A model generated the notes under the pieces. That model saw only the letters and a program-made list of their open reading frames with translations. It was not told where the DNA came from and made no database searches. From assembly GCA_024128875.1 (NCBI GenBank), contig JAMYFF010000003.1:62001-126000 (forward strand): a stretch of DNA of 64,000 nucleotides. The letters run 5' to 3'. Shown here piece by piece: positions 36,162 to 44,367 of the stretch (the first letter of the stretch is position 1; each line of letters begins with the position of its first letter). Source of the DNA: Salinilacustrithrix flava. Its GTDB lineage: Bacteria; Actinomycetota; Acidimicrobiia; Acidimicrobiales; Salinilacustritrichaceae. Both the position numbers and the translations under genes were made by a program.

Positions 36162-37327
36162 CGGGCCTCGCTCCGGTCGGGCAGGGTGAACCAGAAGGTG
36201 GATCCCCCCCAGTCGTTGGTGCCGACCCCGATGGACCCGCCGTGCTGCGCCACGATGCGCTCGGTGATCGACAGGCCGATGCCGCTCCCCGGGTGCTGGT
36301 CGGAGGTGTGCAGCCGCTGGAACATGCGGAAGATCCGCTCCCGGTACTGCTCCTCGATGCCGATGCCGTCGTCGGCGACCTCGATGCGCCACCCGTCGTC
36401 CCCGTCCTGGCGGCGAGCGGAGACCTCGACCCGGACCGGCTGGCCCGGTCGGCGGAACTTGACGGCGTTGCTGAGCAGGTTCTGGACGACCCGGATCAGC
36501 TGCGTGCGGTCGCCCCGCACCGTGGGGAGCCCGGCGTGGTCCACGACGGCACCGGCCTCCTCGACCTGGGCACCGAGGGCAACGACGGCCTGGTCGACCA
36601 GGTCTGCGAGGGCGACGTCGCCGACGGCGAGCTCGGCTCGTCCCGCCCGCGAGTAGGCCAGCAGGTCGCTGATCATCGTGCGCATGCGCTCGCAGCCGTC
36701 GACGGCGAAGTCGATGAACTCGTCGGCGTCGGCGTCGAGGCGGCCCTGGTAGCGCCGGGCGAGCAGGCCGACCATGCCGGCCACGGCGCGGAGGGGCTCG
36801 GACAGGTCGTGGGAGGCGACGTAGGCGAACTGCTCGAGGTCGGTGTTGGATCGCTCGAGGTGCCGGTTCCGGATGTCGAGCTCGCGGCGGTAGTGCTCGA
36901 GCAGGGCTTCGGTGCCGAGCCGGTCGGTGATGTCCCGGGCGATCATGGCCACGCCGATCACCGCGCCCCCGGCATCGCGGACCGGTGCGGTGGTCTCCCC
37001 CACCATGACGGTGCTGCCGTCGCGCCGGATGCGGCGGGCCTCCACGCCGGCGACGGACTCGCCCGCCACGACCTCCTCGATCACGGAGACGCTGGCGGCG
37101 CCGTCGGCGAGCACCACCTCGTAGGGCCGGCCGACCATCTCGGCCGCGGTCCAGCCGTAGAGGTCCTCGGCACCCCGGTTCCAGCTGGTGACCACGCCGT
37201 CGAGATCCACCGAGACCACCGCCTGCTCGGTCGCGTCGACGATGGCCGCCAGGAGCGCGCGGTGGTCCTCGAGGATCGGGCCGGTGGTCCGGGGCCCAGT
37301 GGTGGTCACTTGACCATCGTGACCCAT
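36158..37327 (-). CDS. PAS-domain sensor histidine kinase
   Basis: A 389-residue soluble kinase. Residues about 20-140 are a PAS domain ([32 protein letters not shown]) with a PAC tail. The dimerisation/phospho-acceptor helix has [15 protein letters not shown] near residue 175, and the ATPase domain has [21 protein letters not shown] and [18 protein letters not shown]. No membrane segment is seen, so it senses a cytoplasmic signal, probably through the PAS ligand. The start is uncertain: ATG 37327, GTG 37309 and TTG 37342 are all in frame and none has a strong ribosome binding site. Confidence 0.92.
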   Translation of the reverse strand: MGHDGQVTTTGPRTTGPILEDHRALLAAIVDATEQAVVSVDLDGVVTSWNRGAEDLYGWTAAEMVGRPYEVVLADGAASVSVIEEVVAGESVAGVEARRIRRDGSTVMVGETTAPVRDAGGAVIGVAMIARDITDRLGTEALLEHYRRELDIRNRHLERSNTDLEQFAYVASHDLSEPLRAVAGMVGLLARRYQGRLDADADEFIDFAVDGCERMRTMISDLLAYSRAGRAELAVGDVALADLVDQAVVALGAQVEEAGAVVDHAGLPTVRGDRTQLIRVVQNLLSNAVKFRRPGQPVRVEVSARRQDGDDGWRIEVADDGIGIEEQYRERIFRMFQRLHTSDQHPGSGIGLSITERIVAQHGGSIGVGTNDWGGSTFWFTLPDRSEAR

Positions 37328-37376
37328 CCGGGACCGCCGCAACAGGGCCGAAAGAGGGTATCGAACTGATTCATTC

Positions 37377-37412
37377 TAGTCTGGTGTGTTCCCCCCTCTC
37401 CCGCCTTCGGAG
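37377..37412 (+). promoter_or_regulatory. Candidate -10 and Shine-Dalgarno of typA
   Basis: TAGTCT (37377-37382) is a possible -10 element. GGAGG at 37408-37412 lies 7 nt before GTG 37420 and selects that start over the in-frame GTG at 37384. Confidence 0.45.
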
Positions 37413-37419
37413 GCAGTCA

Positions 37420-39288
37420 GTGGCGCTACGCGCAGATCTCAGGAACGTGGCCATCGTGGCCCACGTCGACCACGGCAAGACCACCCTGGTGGACAAGATG
37501 CTGTGGCAGTCCGGCGCGTTCCGCGAGAACCAGGACGTCGCCGACCGGGTCATGGACTCGATGGACCTCGAGAAGGAGAAGGGGATCACGATCCTGGCCA
37601 AGAACACGGCCATCCCCTACCTGCCCGAGGGCGGCGAGCTCGTCAAGATCAACATCGTCGACACCCCCGGGCACGCCGACTTCGGCGGTGAGGTCGAACG
37701 GGCCCTGTCGATGGTCGACGGCATCCTCCTGCTGGTCGACGCCAGCGAGGGCCCGCTCCCCCAGACCCGCTTCGTGCTGCGCAAGGCCCTGCAGGCCCGC
37801 CTGCCGGTGATCCTCGTGGTCAACAAGGTCGACCGGCCCGACTCCCGCATCGACGAGGTCGTGCACGAGGTGGAGGAGCTCTTCCTCGACCTCGACGCCG
37901 ACGAGGACCAGATCGACTTCCCCATCGTCTTCTGCGTCGCCCGGGACGGGCGGGCCACGATGGAGCGCCCGAGCGACGGCGAGGGCATCCCCGAGGGCGC
38001 CACCCTGCGCCCGCTGCTCGACCTGCTCGTCGACCACATCCCCGCCCCCGAGTTCGACGACGAGATGCCGCTCCAGGCCCTCGTCACCAACCTGGACTCC
38101 TCCCCCTACCTCGGCCGCCTCGCCATGTGCCGCGTCCGCAACGGCCACATCCGCAAGGGCCAGACCGTCATGTGGTGCAAGGCCGACGGCACCCAGGAGC
38201 GGGTGAAGATCGGCGAGTTGTACATCACCGAGAACCTCGACCGCGTACCGGCCGAGTCCGCCGGTCCCGGCGAGATCATCGCCATCGCCGGCATCGACGA
38301 GATCACCATCGGCGAGACCCTCGCCGACGCCGAGGACCCGCACCCGCTGCCGGTCATCACCATCGACGAGCCCAGCCTGTCCATGACCGTCGGCGTGAAC
38401 ACCTCACCGCTGGCCGGCAAGGACGGCAAGAAGATGACGGCCCGCCTGGTGAAGGCCCGCCTCGACGCCGAGCTCATCGGCAACGTGTCGATCCGGGTGC
38501 TGCCCACCGAGCGCCCCGACACCTGGGAGGTCCAGGGCCGCGGCGAGCTGCAGCTGGCCGTCCTCGTGGAGATGATGCGGCGCGAGGGGTTCGAGCTCAC
38601 CGTCGGCAAGCCCCAGGTGCTCACCCGGGAGATCGACGGCAAGGTCCACGAGCCCGTCGACCGGGTCACCGTCGACGTGCCCGACGACTACCTCGGCGTC
38701 GTCCAGCAGCTGCTGGCCGTGCGCAAGGGTCGCCTGGAGCAGATCGTCAACCACGGCACCGGCTGGGTCCGCCTCGACTACCTCGTCCCGGCCCGTGGCC
38801 TCATCGGCTTCCGGACCGAGCTGCTCACCGAGAGCCGCGGCACGGCCCTGCTGCACCACGTGTTCGAGCGCTTCGAGCCCTGGGCCGGCGAGATCCGAGC
38901 CCGGCGCAACGGCTCCCTCGTCGCCGACCGCACCGGCGAGACCCGCAGCTACTCCCTGCTCAGCCTCCAGGAGCGCGGCCAGCTCTTCGTCGGGCCGGGC
39001 GTGACCGTCTACGAGGGCATGGTCATCGGCGAGAACGCCCGCACCGAGGACATGGACGTCAACCCGACCAAGGAGAAGAAGCAGACCAACGTCCGCGCCT
39101 CCTCCTCGGACAACTTCGAGAAGCTGATCCCGGCCACGGTCCTGTCGCTGGAGCAGGCACTCGAGCACATCGCCGAGGACGAGTGCGTCGAGGTCACGCC
39201 GAGCTTCGTGCGCATCCGCAAGGTCGAGCTGGACCAGAACCTGCGGGCCCGGGCGTCCAAGCGGGCCAAGACGGCCGCCGGCGGCTGA
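37420..39288 (+). CDS. typA: Ribosome-associated GTPase BipA/TypA
   Basis: A 622-residue translational GTPase. G1 is AHVDHGKTT at residues 13-21, G2 region holds EKEKGITI, G3 is DTPGHADF and G4 is NKVDR. The C-terminal part carries GRGELQLAVLVEMMRREGFEL and the BipA-specific VPARGLIGFRTELLTESRG and NPTKEKKQTNVRAS. BipA binds 70S ribosomes near the EF-G site and supports 50S assembly and growth at low temperature or under stress. GGAGG lies 7 nt before the GTG. It forms a single-gene unit ending at a perfect 16-bp hairpin. Confidence 0.96.
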   Translation: MALRADLRNVAIVAHVDHGKTTLVDKMLWQSGAFRENQDVADRVMDSMDLEKEKGITILAKNTAIPYLPEGGELVKINIVDTPGHADFGGEVERALSMVDGILLLVDASEGPLPQTRFVLRKALQARLPVILVVNKVDRPDSRIDEVVHEVEELFLDLDADEDQIDFPIVFCVARDGRATMERPSDGEGIPEGATLRPLLDLLVDHIPAPEFDDEMPLQALVTNLDSSPYLGRLAMCRVRNGHIRKGQTVMWCKADGTQERVKIGELYITENLDRVPAESAGPGEIIAIAGIDEITIGETLADAEDPHPLPVITIDEPSLSMTVGVNTSPLAGKDGKKMTARLVKARLDAELIGNVSIRVLPTERPDTWEVQGRGELQLAVLVEMMRREGFELTVGKPQVLTREIDGKVHEPVDRVTVDVPDDYLGVVQQLLAVRKGRLEQIVNHGTGWVRLDYLVPARGLIGFRTELLTESRGTALLHHVFERFEPWAGEIRARRNGSLVADRTGETRSYSLLSLQERGQLFVGPGVTVYEGMVIGENARTEDMDVNPTKEKKQTNVRASSSDNFEKLIPATVLSLEQALEHIAEDECVEVTPSFVRIRKVELDQNLRARASKRAKTAAGG

Positions 39289-39296
39289 CCAGGACC

Positions 39297-39348
39297 CGTT
39301 CTGGCCTACATCTGACCGCGCATGCGGGGGCGGATGTAGGCCAGAACG
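39297..39348. terminator. Perfect 16-bp hairpin between convergent typA and membrane gene
   Basis: CGTTCTGGCCTACATC (39297-39312) and its exact reverse complement (39333-39348) flank a 20-nt loop. It lies between the stop of typA and the stop of the convergent gene at 39358, so it can end both transcripts. No T-run is present. Confidence 0.7.
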
Positions 39349-39357
39349 ATCTCGTCG

Positions 39358-39690
39358 CTACGAACCGACGCCGAGCGCGGCGAGCGCGGCGCCCGCCGCC
39401 ACGACCCCCAGGAGCGCGAGGCCGACGCCCACGAAGCGCCGGTCGTGCTCCTGGCGCCACCGGTGCACCAGCCACAGGACGCGCACGAGCGGGACCGCGA
39501 TCACCACGGCCACGGCCGTGGTCGCCACGGCGATGGCGGCGTCCTCGGGGAGCACGGCCGAGAGCAGGCCGAGCGCCATCACGCCGCGGGTGACCCAGGT
39601 CAGCGCCGGCGCCTGCCACCGGCCCCGGATCGTGCTGACCTGGCCGCCGGGGATCGGCTGGCGGGGCACGGTGCCGCCGGTGTCGGTCAC
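39358..39690 (-). CDS. Small hypothetical membrane protein, 110 aa
   Basis: A protein of unknown family with three hydrophobic segments: VTRGVMALGLLSAVL, AIAVATTAVAVVIAVPLVRVLWLV, and the C-terminal FVGVGLALLGVVAAGAALAAL. A basic loop HRWRQEHDRR separates the last two. The GTG start overlaps the stop of the TSUP gene (GTGA), so it is the last member of a GntR-TSUP-membrane protein operon. A role as accessory to the TSUP transporter is possible but not shown. Confidence 0.72.
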   Translation of the reverse strand: MTDTGGTVPRQPIPGGQVSTIRGRWQAPALTWVTRGVMALGLLSAVLPEDAAIAVATTAVAVVIAVPLVRVLWLVHRWRQEHDRRFVGVGLALLGVVAAGAALAALGVGS

Positions 39691-40505
39691 GCGCGCGCCA
39701 CCAGGACGACGGACACGACGATCAGCAGGACCGAGAGCAGCCGGCGGATGACCGTGGGGCTGAGCGCGGACTGCAGGTTCGCGCCGAGCTGGCCCCCCAC
39801 GAGGCTGCCGACGACCACGAGGGCGCTGGCCTCGACGTCGATGCGGCCCTGCAGGGCGAACACCACCAGCGCGGCGGACGACGTGACCCCGATCGTGAAG
39901 GTCGTGGTGGACGCTGCGACCTTCATCGGCACGTGCATGAGCTCGCTGGTGGCCGGGGTCTTGATGAACCCACCCGACGCACCCGCGGTGCCGGCGATGA
40001 AGCCGGCCAGACCCATGAAGCCGAGGCCGCTGGGGAGCCGGTCCACCCGGTAGGGCACCACGCCGTCGCCGAGCGGGTACGCGCCGGTGAGGGCCCCGAC
40101 CCGCTCGCCGACGTCGCCCGCGTCGCACTCGGGGTCGGGCGGGTTGCGCAGCCCGCCCCGCCGGCCGCCGGCGACGGCGGCCGCGAACGCGACGATCGCC
40201 AGGACGTAGGTGAGGGCCTCGTCGCTCACGAAGCCGGAGACGAGGGCGCCGCCGACTGCGCCGGTGGACGCGCTGAGCTCGGTGACCACGCCGAGGCGGT
40301 GGTTGACCGTGCGCTCGCGCAGCTGGCGAGGCCCGGCGGAGATCGACCCGGCTGCGACGGTGAGGAGCCCGAGCGGCGCGGCCTCCGAGGCCGGCATGCC
40401 GGTCAGCACGAGGGCGGGCACGAGCAGCACCGCGCCCCCGAGGCCGCCGAGCGCCCCGATGGCTGCGGTGGCCAGCGCGAGCACCGCGTAGCCGACGACC
40501 TCCAT
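39687..40505 (-). CDS. TSUP (TauE/SafE) family transporter
   Basis: A 272-residue membrane protein of the sulfite exporter TauE/SafE family. It has two repeated halves, each beginning with a glycine-rich helix: AAIGALGGLGGAVLLVPALVL and GLAGFIAGTAGASGGFIKTPATS. The family moves sulfite, sulfonates or other organic anions. Its ATG shares one base with the stop of the GntR gene (TGATG), and its stop overlaps the next gene, so it is translationally coupled within a three-gene operon under its own GntR regulator. Confidence 0.9.
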   Translation of the reverse strand: MEVVGYAVLALATAAIGALGGLGGAVLLVPALVLTGMPASEAAPLGLLTVAAGSISAGPRQLRERTVNHRLGVVTELSASTGAVGGALVSGFVSDEALTYVLAIVAFAAAVAGGRRGGLRNPPDPECDAGDVGERVGALTGAYPLGDGVVPYRVDRLPSGLGFMGLAGFIAGTAGASGGFIKTPATSELMHVPMKVAASTTTFTIGVTSSAALVVFALQGRIDVEASALVVVGSLVGGQLGANLQSALSPTVIRRLLSVLLIVVSVVLVARA

Positions 40506-41269
40506 CAGGCGTGGTCGGTCGCCTGCAGGACGGTCTCGTAGCCGCCGGAGGGCGACCACTGGGCGACGAAGGTGTAGCGGTCGCCCCGGATCACCGTCTC
40601 GCGCCACTCCAGCGCCTGCCCGTCCGCGGTGCAGGACCGGCGCCGGATGCGGAACACCGGCTGCTTCGACGCGACACCGAGCAGCTCCCGGTCGGCATCG
40701 CCGGGCAGTTCGGTGGCGATCCACTCCGTGCCCGACGCCGGGCGGACCCCGCAGCGGGCCTGCAGCTCGTCGTAGAGCGAGGTGTGCGTGAAGTCGACGT
40801 CGAGGATCGGGAGGGCCACCTCGGCCGGCAGCCAGACGGTGTCGTGGGCCAAGGGGAGGCCGTCGGCGCTGCGCAGGCGCTCGAGGCGCACCAGCTCGGC
40901 GTCGGGCGCGAGGTCCAGCCGGACGGCGACCTCGCCGTCGGAGACCACGGAGCGGTCCAGCACCTTGCTGCGCTGCTCCAGGCCTCGGGCCTCGATCGAG
41001 CGGAACAGGCTGTAGATCGCACCGGTGGCCTGCTCGAAGGTGGGTGAGCGCACGAAGGTGCCCCTGCCCCGCTCCCGGCGCACCACGCCCTCGGCCTGGA
41101 GGCGGCGGACGGCCTCCCGGGCGGTGTGGCGGGACACCCCGTAGTCGGAGGTGAGCTGGAGGTCGGTCGGGAACCCCTCGGTGAACTCGCCGGCGTCCAA
41201 CCGGCCCCGCAGGTCCTCGAGGAGCTGAGCCCAGAGCGGGAGGGGGCTGGACCGGTCGAGCTGGCGCAC
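40505..41269 (-). CDS. GntR family regulator with UTRA effector domain
   Basis: A 254-residue GntR/HutC-subfamily regulator. The winged helix reads PLPLWAQLLEDLRGRLDAGEF, YGVSRHTAREAVRRLQAEG and GRGTFV. The C-terminal part is a UTRA domain (LERLRSADGLPLAHDTVWLP, LYDELQARCGV, FRIRRRS). UTRA domains bind small-molecule effectors. GTG 41269 has TACGTT exactly 7 nt upstream, so the transcript is likely leaderless and 12 upstream in-frame residues are not translated. It is directly coupled to a TSUP transporter gene, which it probably controls. Confidence 0.92.
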   Translation of the reverse strand: MRQLDRSSPLPLWAQLLEDLRGRLDAGEFTEGFPTDLQLTSDYGVSRHTAREAVRRLQAEGVVRRERGRGTFVRSPTFEQATGAIYSLFRSIEARGLEQRSKVLDRSVVSDGEVAVRLDLAPDAELVRLERLRSADGLPLAHDTVWLPAEVALPILDVDFTHTSLYDELQARCGVRPASGTEWIATELPGDADRELLGVASKQPVFRIRRRSCTADGQALEWRETVIRGDRYTFVAQWSPSGGYETVLQATDHA

Positions 41270-41282
41270 GTGTCTGAACGTA
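41270..41282 (-). promoter_or_regulatory. Candidate -10 element of the GntR-TSUP operon
   Basis: On the reverse strand TACGTT (41277-41282) precedes GTG 41269 by a 7-nt spacer. No Shine-Dalgarno sequence is present. Confidence 0.5.
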
Positions 41283-41356
41283 CGGACGTCCGGGGGCCCG
41301 CGCAACCGGCGGTGTGGTCAACTCGGGCCCACCGACATCCCTGGACCGGAGGACCC

Positions 41357-41740
41357 GTGACCGCCGAACCGAGCACCGCTGCCGCCACCGTCGATGCCTT
41401 CATCGCCGCCATCTGCGCCGACGACCTCGAGCGCGCCCTCACGATGGTGAGCGACGACGTCGTCTACGACAACGTACCGGTCGGCGCCGTGGAGGGCCCC
41501 GACGGCATCCGCCAGGTGCTGGGTGGCTTCCTCGCCCCGGCCACCGGGATCGACTGGGTCGTGCACCGCCAGGTGGCCGAGGGCGGCACCGTGATGAACG
41601 AGCGCACCGACCGCTTCGAGATGGGCGGCACGTGGCACGAGCTGCCCGTCATGGGCGTGTTCGAGGTCGTCGACGGGCGCATCACCCTGTGGCGCGACTA
41701 CTTCGACATGGCCCCGCTCCAAGCGCTGCTCGGCGGCTGA
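41357..41740 (+). CDS. Limonene-1,2-epoxide hydrolase-like (SnoaL fold) protein
   Basis: A 127-residue cone-shaped alpha+beta barrel protein. The order of blocks fits the limonene-epoxide hydrolase family: AAATVDAFIAAICADDLERAL, VYDNVPVGAVEGPDGI, then NERTDRFEMGG and the end VMGVFEVVDGRITLWRDYFD. The arginine in NERTDR and aspartates in FDM-type positions are the expected Asp-Arg-Asp catalytic residues. The substrate may be any epoxide. GGAGG lies 5 nt before the GTG. Confidence 0.83.
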   Translation: MTAEPSTAAATVDAFIAAICADDLERALTMVSDDVVYDNVPVGAVEGPDGIRQVLGGFLAPATGIDWVVHRQVAEGGTVMNERTDRFEMGGTWHELPVMGVFEVVDGRITLWRDYFDMAPLQALLGG

Positions 41741-41758
41741 GCCGGCCCCGGACGCGGA

Positions 41759-41788
41759 AGACGCCCGGCTCCGTGGAGCTGGGCGTCT
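41759..41788. terminator. Hairpin between epoxide-hydrolase gene and tRNA-Glu
   Basis: AGACGCCC pairs with GGGCGTCT and the inner GCTCC with GGAGC around a 3-nt loop, with one mismatch. It lies downstream of the forward gene and, on the other strand, just after the 3' end of tRNA-Glu, so it can serve both. Confidence 0.65.
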
Positions 41789-41795
41789 GTGCGCG

Positions 41796-41871
41796 TGGCA
41801 CCCCGTACGGGATTCGAACCCGTGTTGCCGGCGTGAGAGGCCGGTGTCCTAGGCCGCTAGACGAACGGGGC
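41796..41871 (-). tRNA. tRNA-Glu (CTC)
   Basis: The reverse strand folds as a 76-nt tRNA including an encoded 3' CCA. The acceptor is GCCCCGT, the anticodon stem is CCGGC/GCCGG with loop CTCTCAC (anticodon CTC), and the T-arm has GTTCGAATC. It reads GAG codons, common in this GC-rich genome. G1 faces U72, as in other actinobacterial glutamate tRNAs. Confidence 0.95.
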
Positions 41872-41960
41872 AGGAACGGGCGAGCATACCGTCACCGGTG
41901 TGCTCACCAAAGCCCGGGCGGGCCGGGATGCGCCGCCCGGACCGAGGTCCGTGGGGCGCT

Positions 41961-42035
41961 TGGTTCGGGCGGGAGGACTTGAACCCCCAATGGCTGGACC
42001 AGAACCAGCTGTGTTGCCAATTACACCACGCCCGA
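41961..42035 (-). tRNA. tRNA-Gln (CTG)
   Basis: A 75-nt tRNA on the reverse strand with encoded CCA. The acceptor TCGGGCG pairs with CGCCCGA, the D-stem GTGT with ACAC, and the anticodon stem GCTGG with CCAGC around the loop TTCTGGT (anticodon CTG). It reads CAG. It lies 89 bp upstream of tRNA-Glu on the same strand and may be cotranscribed. Confidence 0.95.
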
Positions 42036-42053
42036 TCGGTGGGGCGAACCACG

Positions 42054-42716
42054 CTATCCGACGGGCCCGAGCCCGAGCGAACGCACGCTGGAGAGCTGGT
42101 CGTCGAGGTTCACCAGGCGGCGGAACCCGATGATGCGCCCGACGGCCACCGCCGCGGTCTCCCGGACCATCGCCTGGGCTCGACCCCGCGCCGACAGCCC
42201 CGGATCGATGGGTGACACCTGGGCCTGCAGGCCGAGCTCGTGGGCGATCCGGTCGAGCCGGTAGGCGTGGTAGTCGTCGCTGACCAGCACCACGTCGTCG
42301 ATGCCCCGACGCGACAGCAGCACCGTCGCCGCGGCCAGCTGCGACCACGTGTTCGCGCCCTGCTCCTCCCGGAGGATCGCGCCCTCGGGGATCCCCTGGT
42401 TCCGCAGGTACGTGAACCCGGCCCGGGCCTCGGTGAAGCGGTCGCCGGGCTGCTTGCCACCGGTGACCACGATGGTCGGGGCCACGTCGGCCTCCCAGAG
42501 CTCCACGGCGTGCGCGAGTCGGGCCTCGAGCACCGGCGACGGGCGCCCGTCGTACTGGGCAGCCCCGAGCACGATGATCGCCTCGGCCGGTTCGTGAGAC
42601 TCGCCGCTGGTGGCCTGCCACACCTGCACGAAGGTCACGCCCAGGTACACCAGGGCCAGGACGCCCACGAGCACGGCGGTCCGGACGCCGAGGCGGAGCG
42701 CACGGCCGATCGTCAC
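42054..42716 (-). CDS. YdcF/SanA family (DUF218) protein
   Basis: A 220-residue protein with one N-terminal membrane anchor (LGVRTAVLVGVLALVYLGVTFVQV) and an extracytoplasmic DUF218 domain. Family blocks are IIVLGAAQYDGRPSPVLEARL, IVVTGGKQPGDRFTEA, NTWSQLAAATVLL and VVLVSDDYHAYRL. SanA/ElyC relatives act in cell-envelope maintenance; the chemical role is not settled. The GTG start has TACGCT 7 nt upstream and no ribosome binding site. It ends 18 bp before tRNA-Gln on the same strand. Confidence 0.9.
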   Translation of the reverse strand: MTIGRALRLGVRTAVLVGVLALVYLGVTFVQVWQATSGESHEPAEAIIVLGAAQYDGRPSPVLEARLAHAVELWEADVAPTIVVTGGKQPGDRFTEARAGFTYLRNQGIPEGAILREEQGANTWSQLAAATVLLSRRGIDDVVLVSDDYHAYRLDRIAHELGLQAQVSPIDPGLSARGRAQAMVRETAAVAVGRIIGFRRLVNLDDQLSSVRSLGLGPVG

Positions 42717-42729
42717 GGCGGCGAGCGTA
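42717..42729 (-). promoter_or_regulatory. Candidate -10 element for leaderless YdcF gene
   Basis: On the reverse strand TACGCT (42724-42729) precedes GTG 42716 by a 7-nt spacer. Confidence 0.5.
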
Positions 42730-42799
42730 CCGACGACCCCCGACGGAGCCGCGCACGTCGGTCCCCGACCGGCCCGTCCGGGCGTGCCAGCCTGGCCGG

Positions 42800-43288
42800 G
42801 TGCCCGGGACCGACGCGACGATGGACCAGACCACCGACACCGCCGACCTCGACCCGGGCGACGAGACCTCCGTGGTCGTCACCGCCGCGGCCGCCGTGCC
42901 GCCCGAGCAGGTCTGGCACACGCTGGTCGAGCGGACGAGCGACTGGTGGTCCACGCCCTACCTGGCGCCCGACGCCGAGCCGATGCGCCTCGAGGCCCAC
43001 CTGGGCGGGCGGGTGTGGTCCGGCAGCCGGACCGCCGACGGCGGCACCGGGCAGCTCCACGGCACGATCCGGGCCTTCGACCCGCCCGAGCGACTCGAGG
43101 TGGGCAGCGTGCTCGTCCCCGGCGCCTACGCCGGCTCCATCACCATCACCGTCGAGCGCACCGGGCTCGGCTCCGAGGTGCGGGTCGAGCAGATGGCCCG
43201 CGGGCGCGTCGACGCCACCGTCGAGGAGCGCATCTCCACCGGTTGGACCCAGCTCCTCGCCCGGCTCACCGACCTCGCCGACCGCTGA
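42800..43288 (+). CDS. SRPBCC family protein (AHSA1-like)
   Basis: A 162-residue START/Bet v1-fold protein. After an acidic N-terminus it has VTAAAAVPPEQVWHTLVERTSDWW, GGRVWSGSRTADGG, GTIRAFDPPERLEV and a C-terminal helix TGWTQLLARLTDLADR, the usual Aha1-like order. These proteins bind hydrophobic ligands or act as toxin/anti-sigma relatives; no function is assigned. The GTG has CAGCCT 6 nt upstream. Confidence 0.82.
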   Translation: MPGTDATMDQTTDTADLDPGDETSVVVTAAAAVPPEQVWHTLVERTSDWWSTPYLAPDAEPMRLEAHLGGRVWSGSRTADGGTGQLHGTIRAFDPPERLEVGSVLVPGAYAGSITITVERTGLGSEVRVEQMARGRVDATVEERISTGWTQLLARLTDLADR

Positions 43289-43308
43289 TCGCCCAGGCCC
43301 CGGCCGGT

Positions 43309-43689
43309 TCAGGCCGCGGCGACGACCGTGGGGCAGAAGTGCATGGGTGAGTCGGTGACGACCTGGAGCACGCGGCGCACCACGCCCGTGGCGCCGGACA
43401 GCGTGAGGTGGCCGTCGAGCGGATCGAGGCGATGCTGCACCTCGTCCCACAGGTCGAGCCCGTCGGAGGTGCACAGCAGCAGGCCCTCGAGGTCGACGCG
43501 CACGTCGGTGTAGCCCTGCGCCAGCAGCTCCTCGAGCTGACGGGCGTGCTCGGGGGCGGTGGCGGCGCAGAGGGCCCCACGGATGCGCAGCGAGGCGACG
43601 TGGTGCACGTCGTCGGTGGGGCCGAGCGTGGACCCGAGGATGGAGGTGGGCTCGCCGTCCGTGTCGAGGGTCGGAGTCGTGGAGGCCAT
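43309..43689 (-). CDS. STAS-like domain protein
   Basis: A 126-residue protein resembling anti-sigma factor antagonist (STAS) domains: HVASLRIRGALCAATAPEHARQLEELLAQGYTDVRVDLEGLLLCTSDGLDLWDEV in order, then HLTLSGATGVVRRVLQV. The usual phosphorylatable serine position is in LLLCTSDG. This makes it a candidate partner of a serine kinase/SpoIIE-type phosphatase system, and a SpoIIE-type phosphatase is encoded at 52.4-54.4 kb. The link is inference. No ribosome binding site is clear at the ATG. Confidence 0.7.
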   Translation of the reverse strand: MASTTPTLDTDGEPTSILGSTLGPTDDVHHVASLRIRGALCAATAPEHARQLEELLAQGYTDVRVDLEGLLLCTSDGLDLWDEVQHRLDPLDGHLTLSGATGVVRRVLQVVTDSPMHFCPTVVAAA

Positions 43690-43811
43690 GGCAAAGACGC
43701 CGTTCTGCTCGTCGTGTGTCGCGGCACCCCCCAGTGCCTGCTCTCGACCGTACGCCACGTCATCCGGGAACGCAACGCCCTGGCGTCGCGCAGGCGCCGG
43801 GCCGGACGACC

Positions 43812-44354
43812 TCAGGTGTGGGCGGCGTCGAGGTCGAGCTGGTCGCGCCACCCGGCGGCGTAGCCCTGGCTGACCTGGGCCGGCGTCTGGCGCAGCACGA
43901 CCGGGGGGACCATGTCGACGAGGCGACGCAGCTCCATGTAGTGGTGGAAGTGCGAGACCTCCTCGAACAGCTCGTGGCGCAGCTCGACCAGCTCCGGGGC
44001 CGGCGACGGATCGAGGAACCCGAAGAGGGTGGCGGCGATGCGCAGGTCGTGAATCACCGGCGCCCGGCCGAGCACCGAGGCCCGCTTCAGTCCGATGGCG
44101 ACGATGCCGGCGAGGGCGTCCTTGGCGTGCTCGCCCTCGGTGAGGTGGAGCTCGGGCTCGAGCAGGCGGGCGAGGCGCAGCGCGTAGCCCTGGTCCGGTC
44201 CGGGGCTGCCCAGCAGGTCGCCGACGGGCTGGCGGTGATCGTCGGCGAAGTCGGCCGGACGGTCGGCCCGCCAGCTGTCCGGACGCCGCGGCGGGGAGCC
44301 GTAGGTGCGGACATCCAGGTTGGGCTTCGTCGGGACGTGCTCGGGCGCTGCCAC
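43812..44354 (-). CDS. Hypothetical protein, 180 aa, upstream neighbour unknown
   Basis: I do not recognise this family. The N-terminal 55 residues are proline- and arginine-rich and may be disordered. The remainder is helical with ELHLTEGEHAKDALAGIVAIGLK, LRIAATLFGFLDPSPAPEL and a His-Glu-rich helix ELVELRHELFEEVSHFHHYMEL. The paired E/H residues resemble metal-binding helical bundles, but no full motif is present. GTG 44354 has TAGTCT 7 nt upstream. It follows the citramalate synthase gene by 10 bp yet has its own candidate promoter. Confidence 0.65.
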   Translation of the reverse strand: MAAPEHVPTKPNLDVRTYGSPPRRPDSWRADRPADFADDHRQPVGDLLGSPGPDQGYALRLARLLEPELHLTEGEHAKDALAGIVAIGLKRASVLGRAPVIHDLRIAATLFGFLDPSPAPELVELRHELFEEVSHFHHYMELRRLVDMVPPVVLRQTPAQVSQGYAAGWRDQLDLDAAHT

Positions 44355-44367
44355 GGCTTTGAGACTA
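44355..44367 (-). promoter_or_regulatory. Candidate -10 element for the gene at 44354
   Basis: On the reverse strand TAGTCT (44362-44367) precedes GTG 44354 by a 7-nt spacer and contains the TAG stop region of the citramalate synthase gene. Confidence 0.45.
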
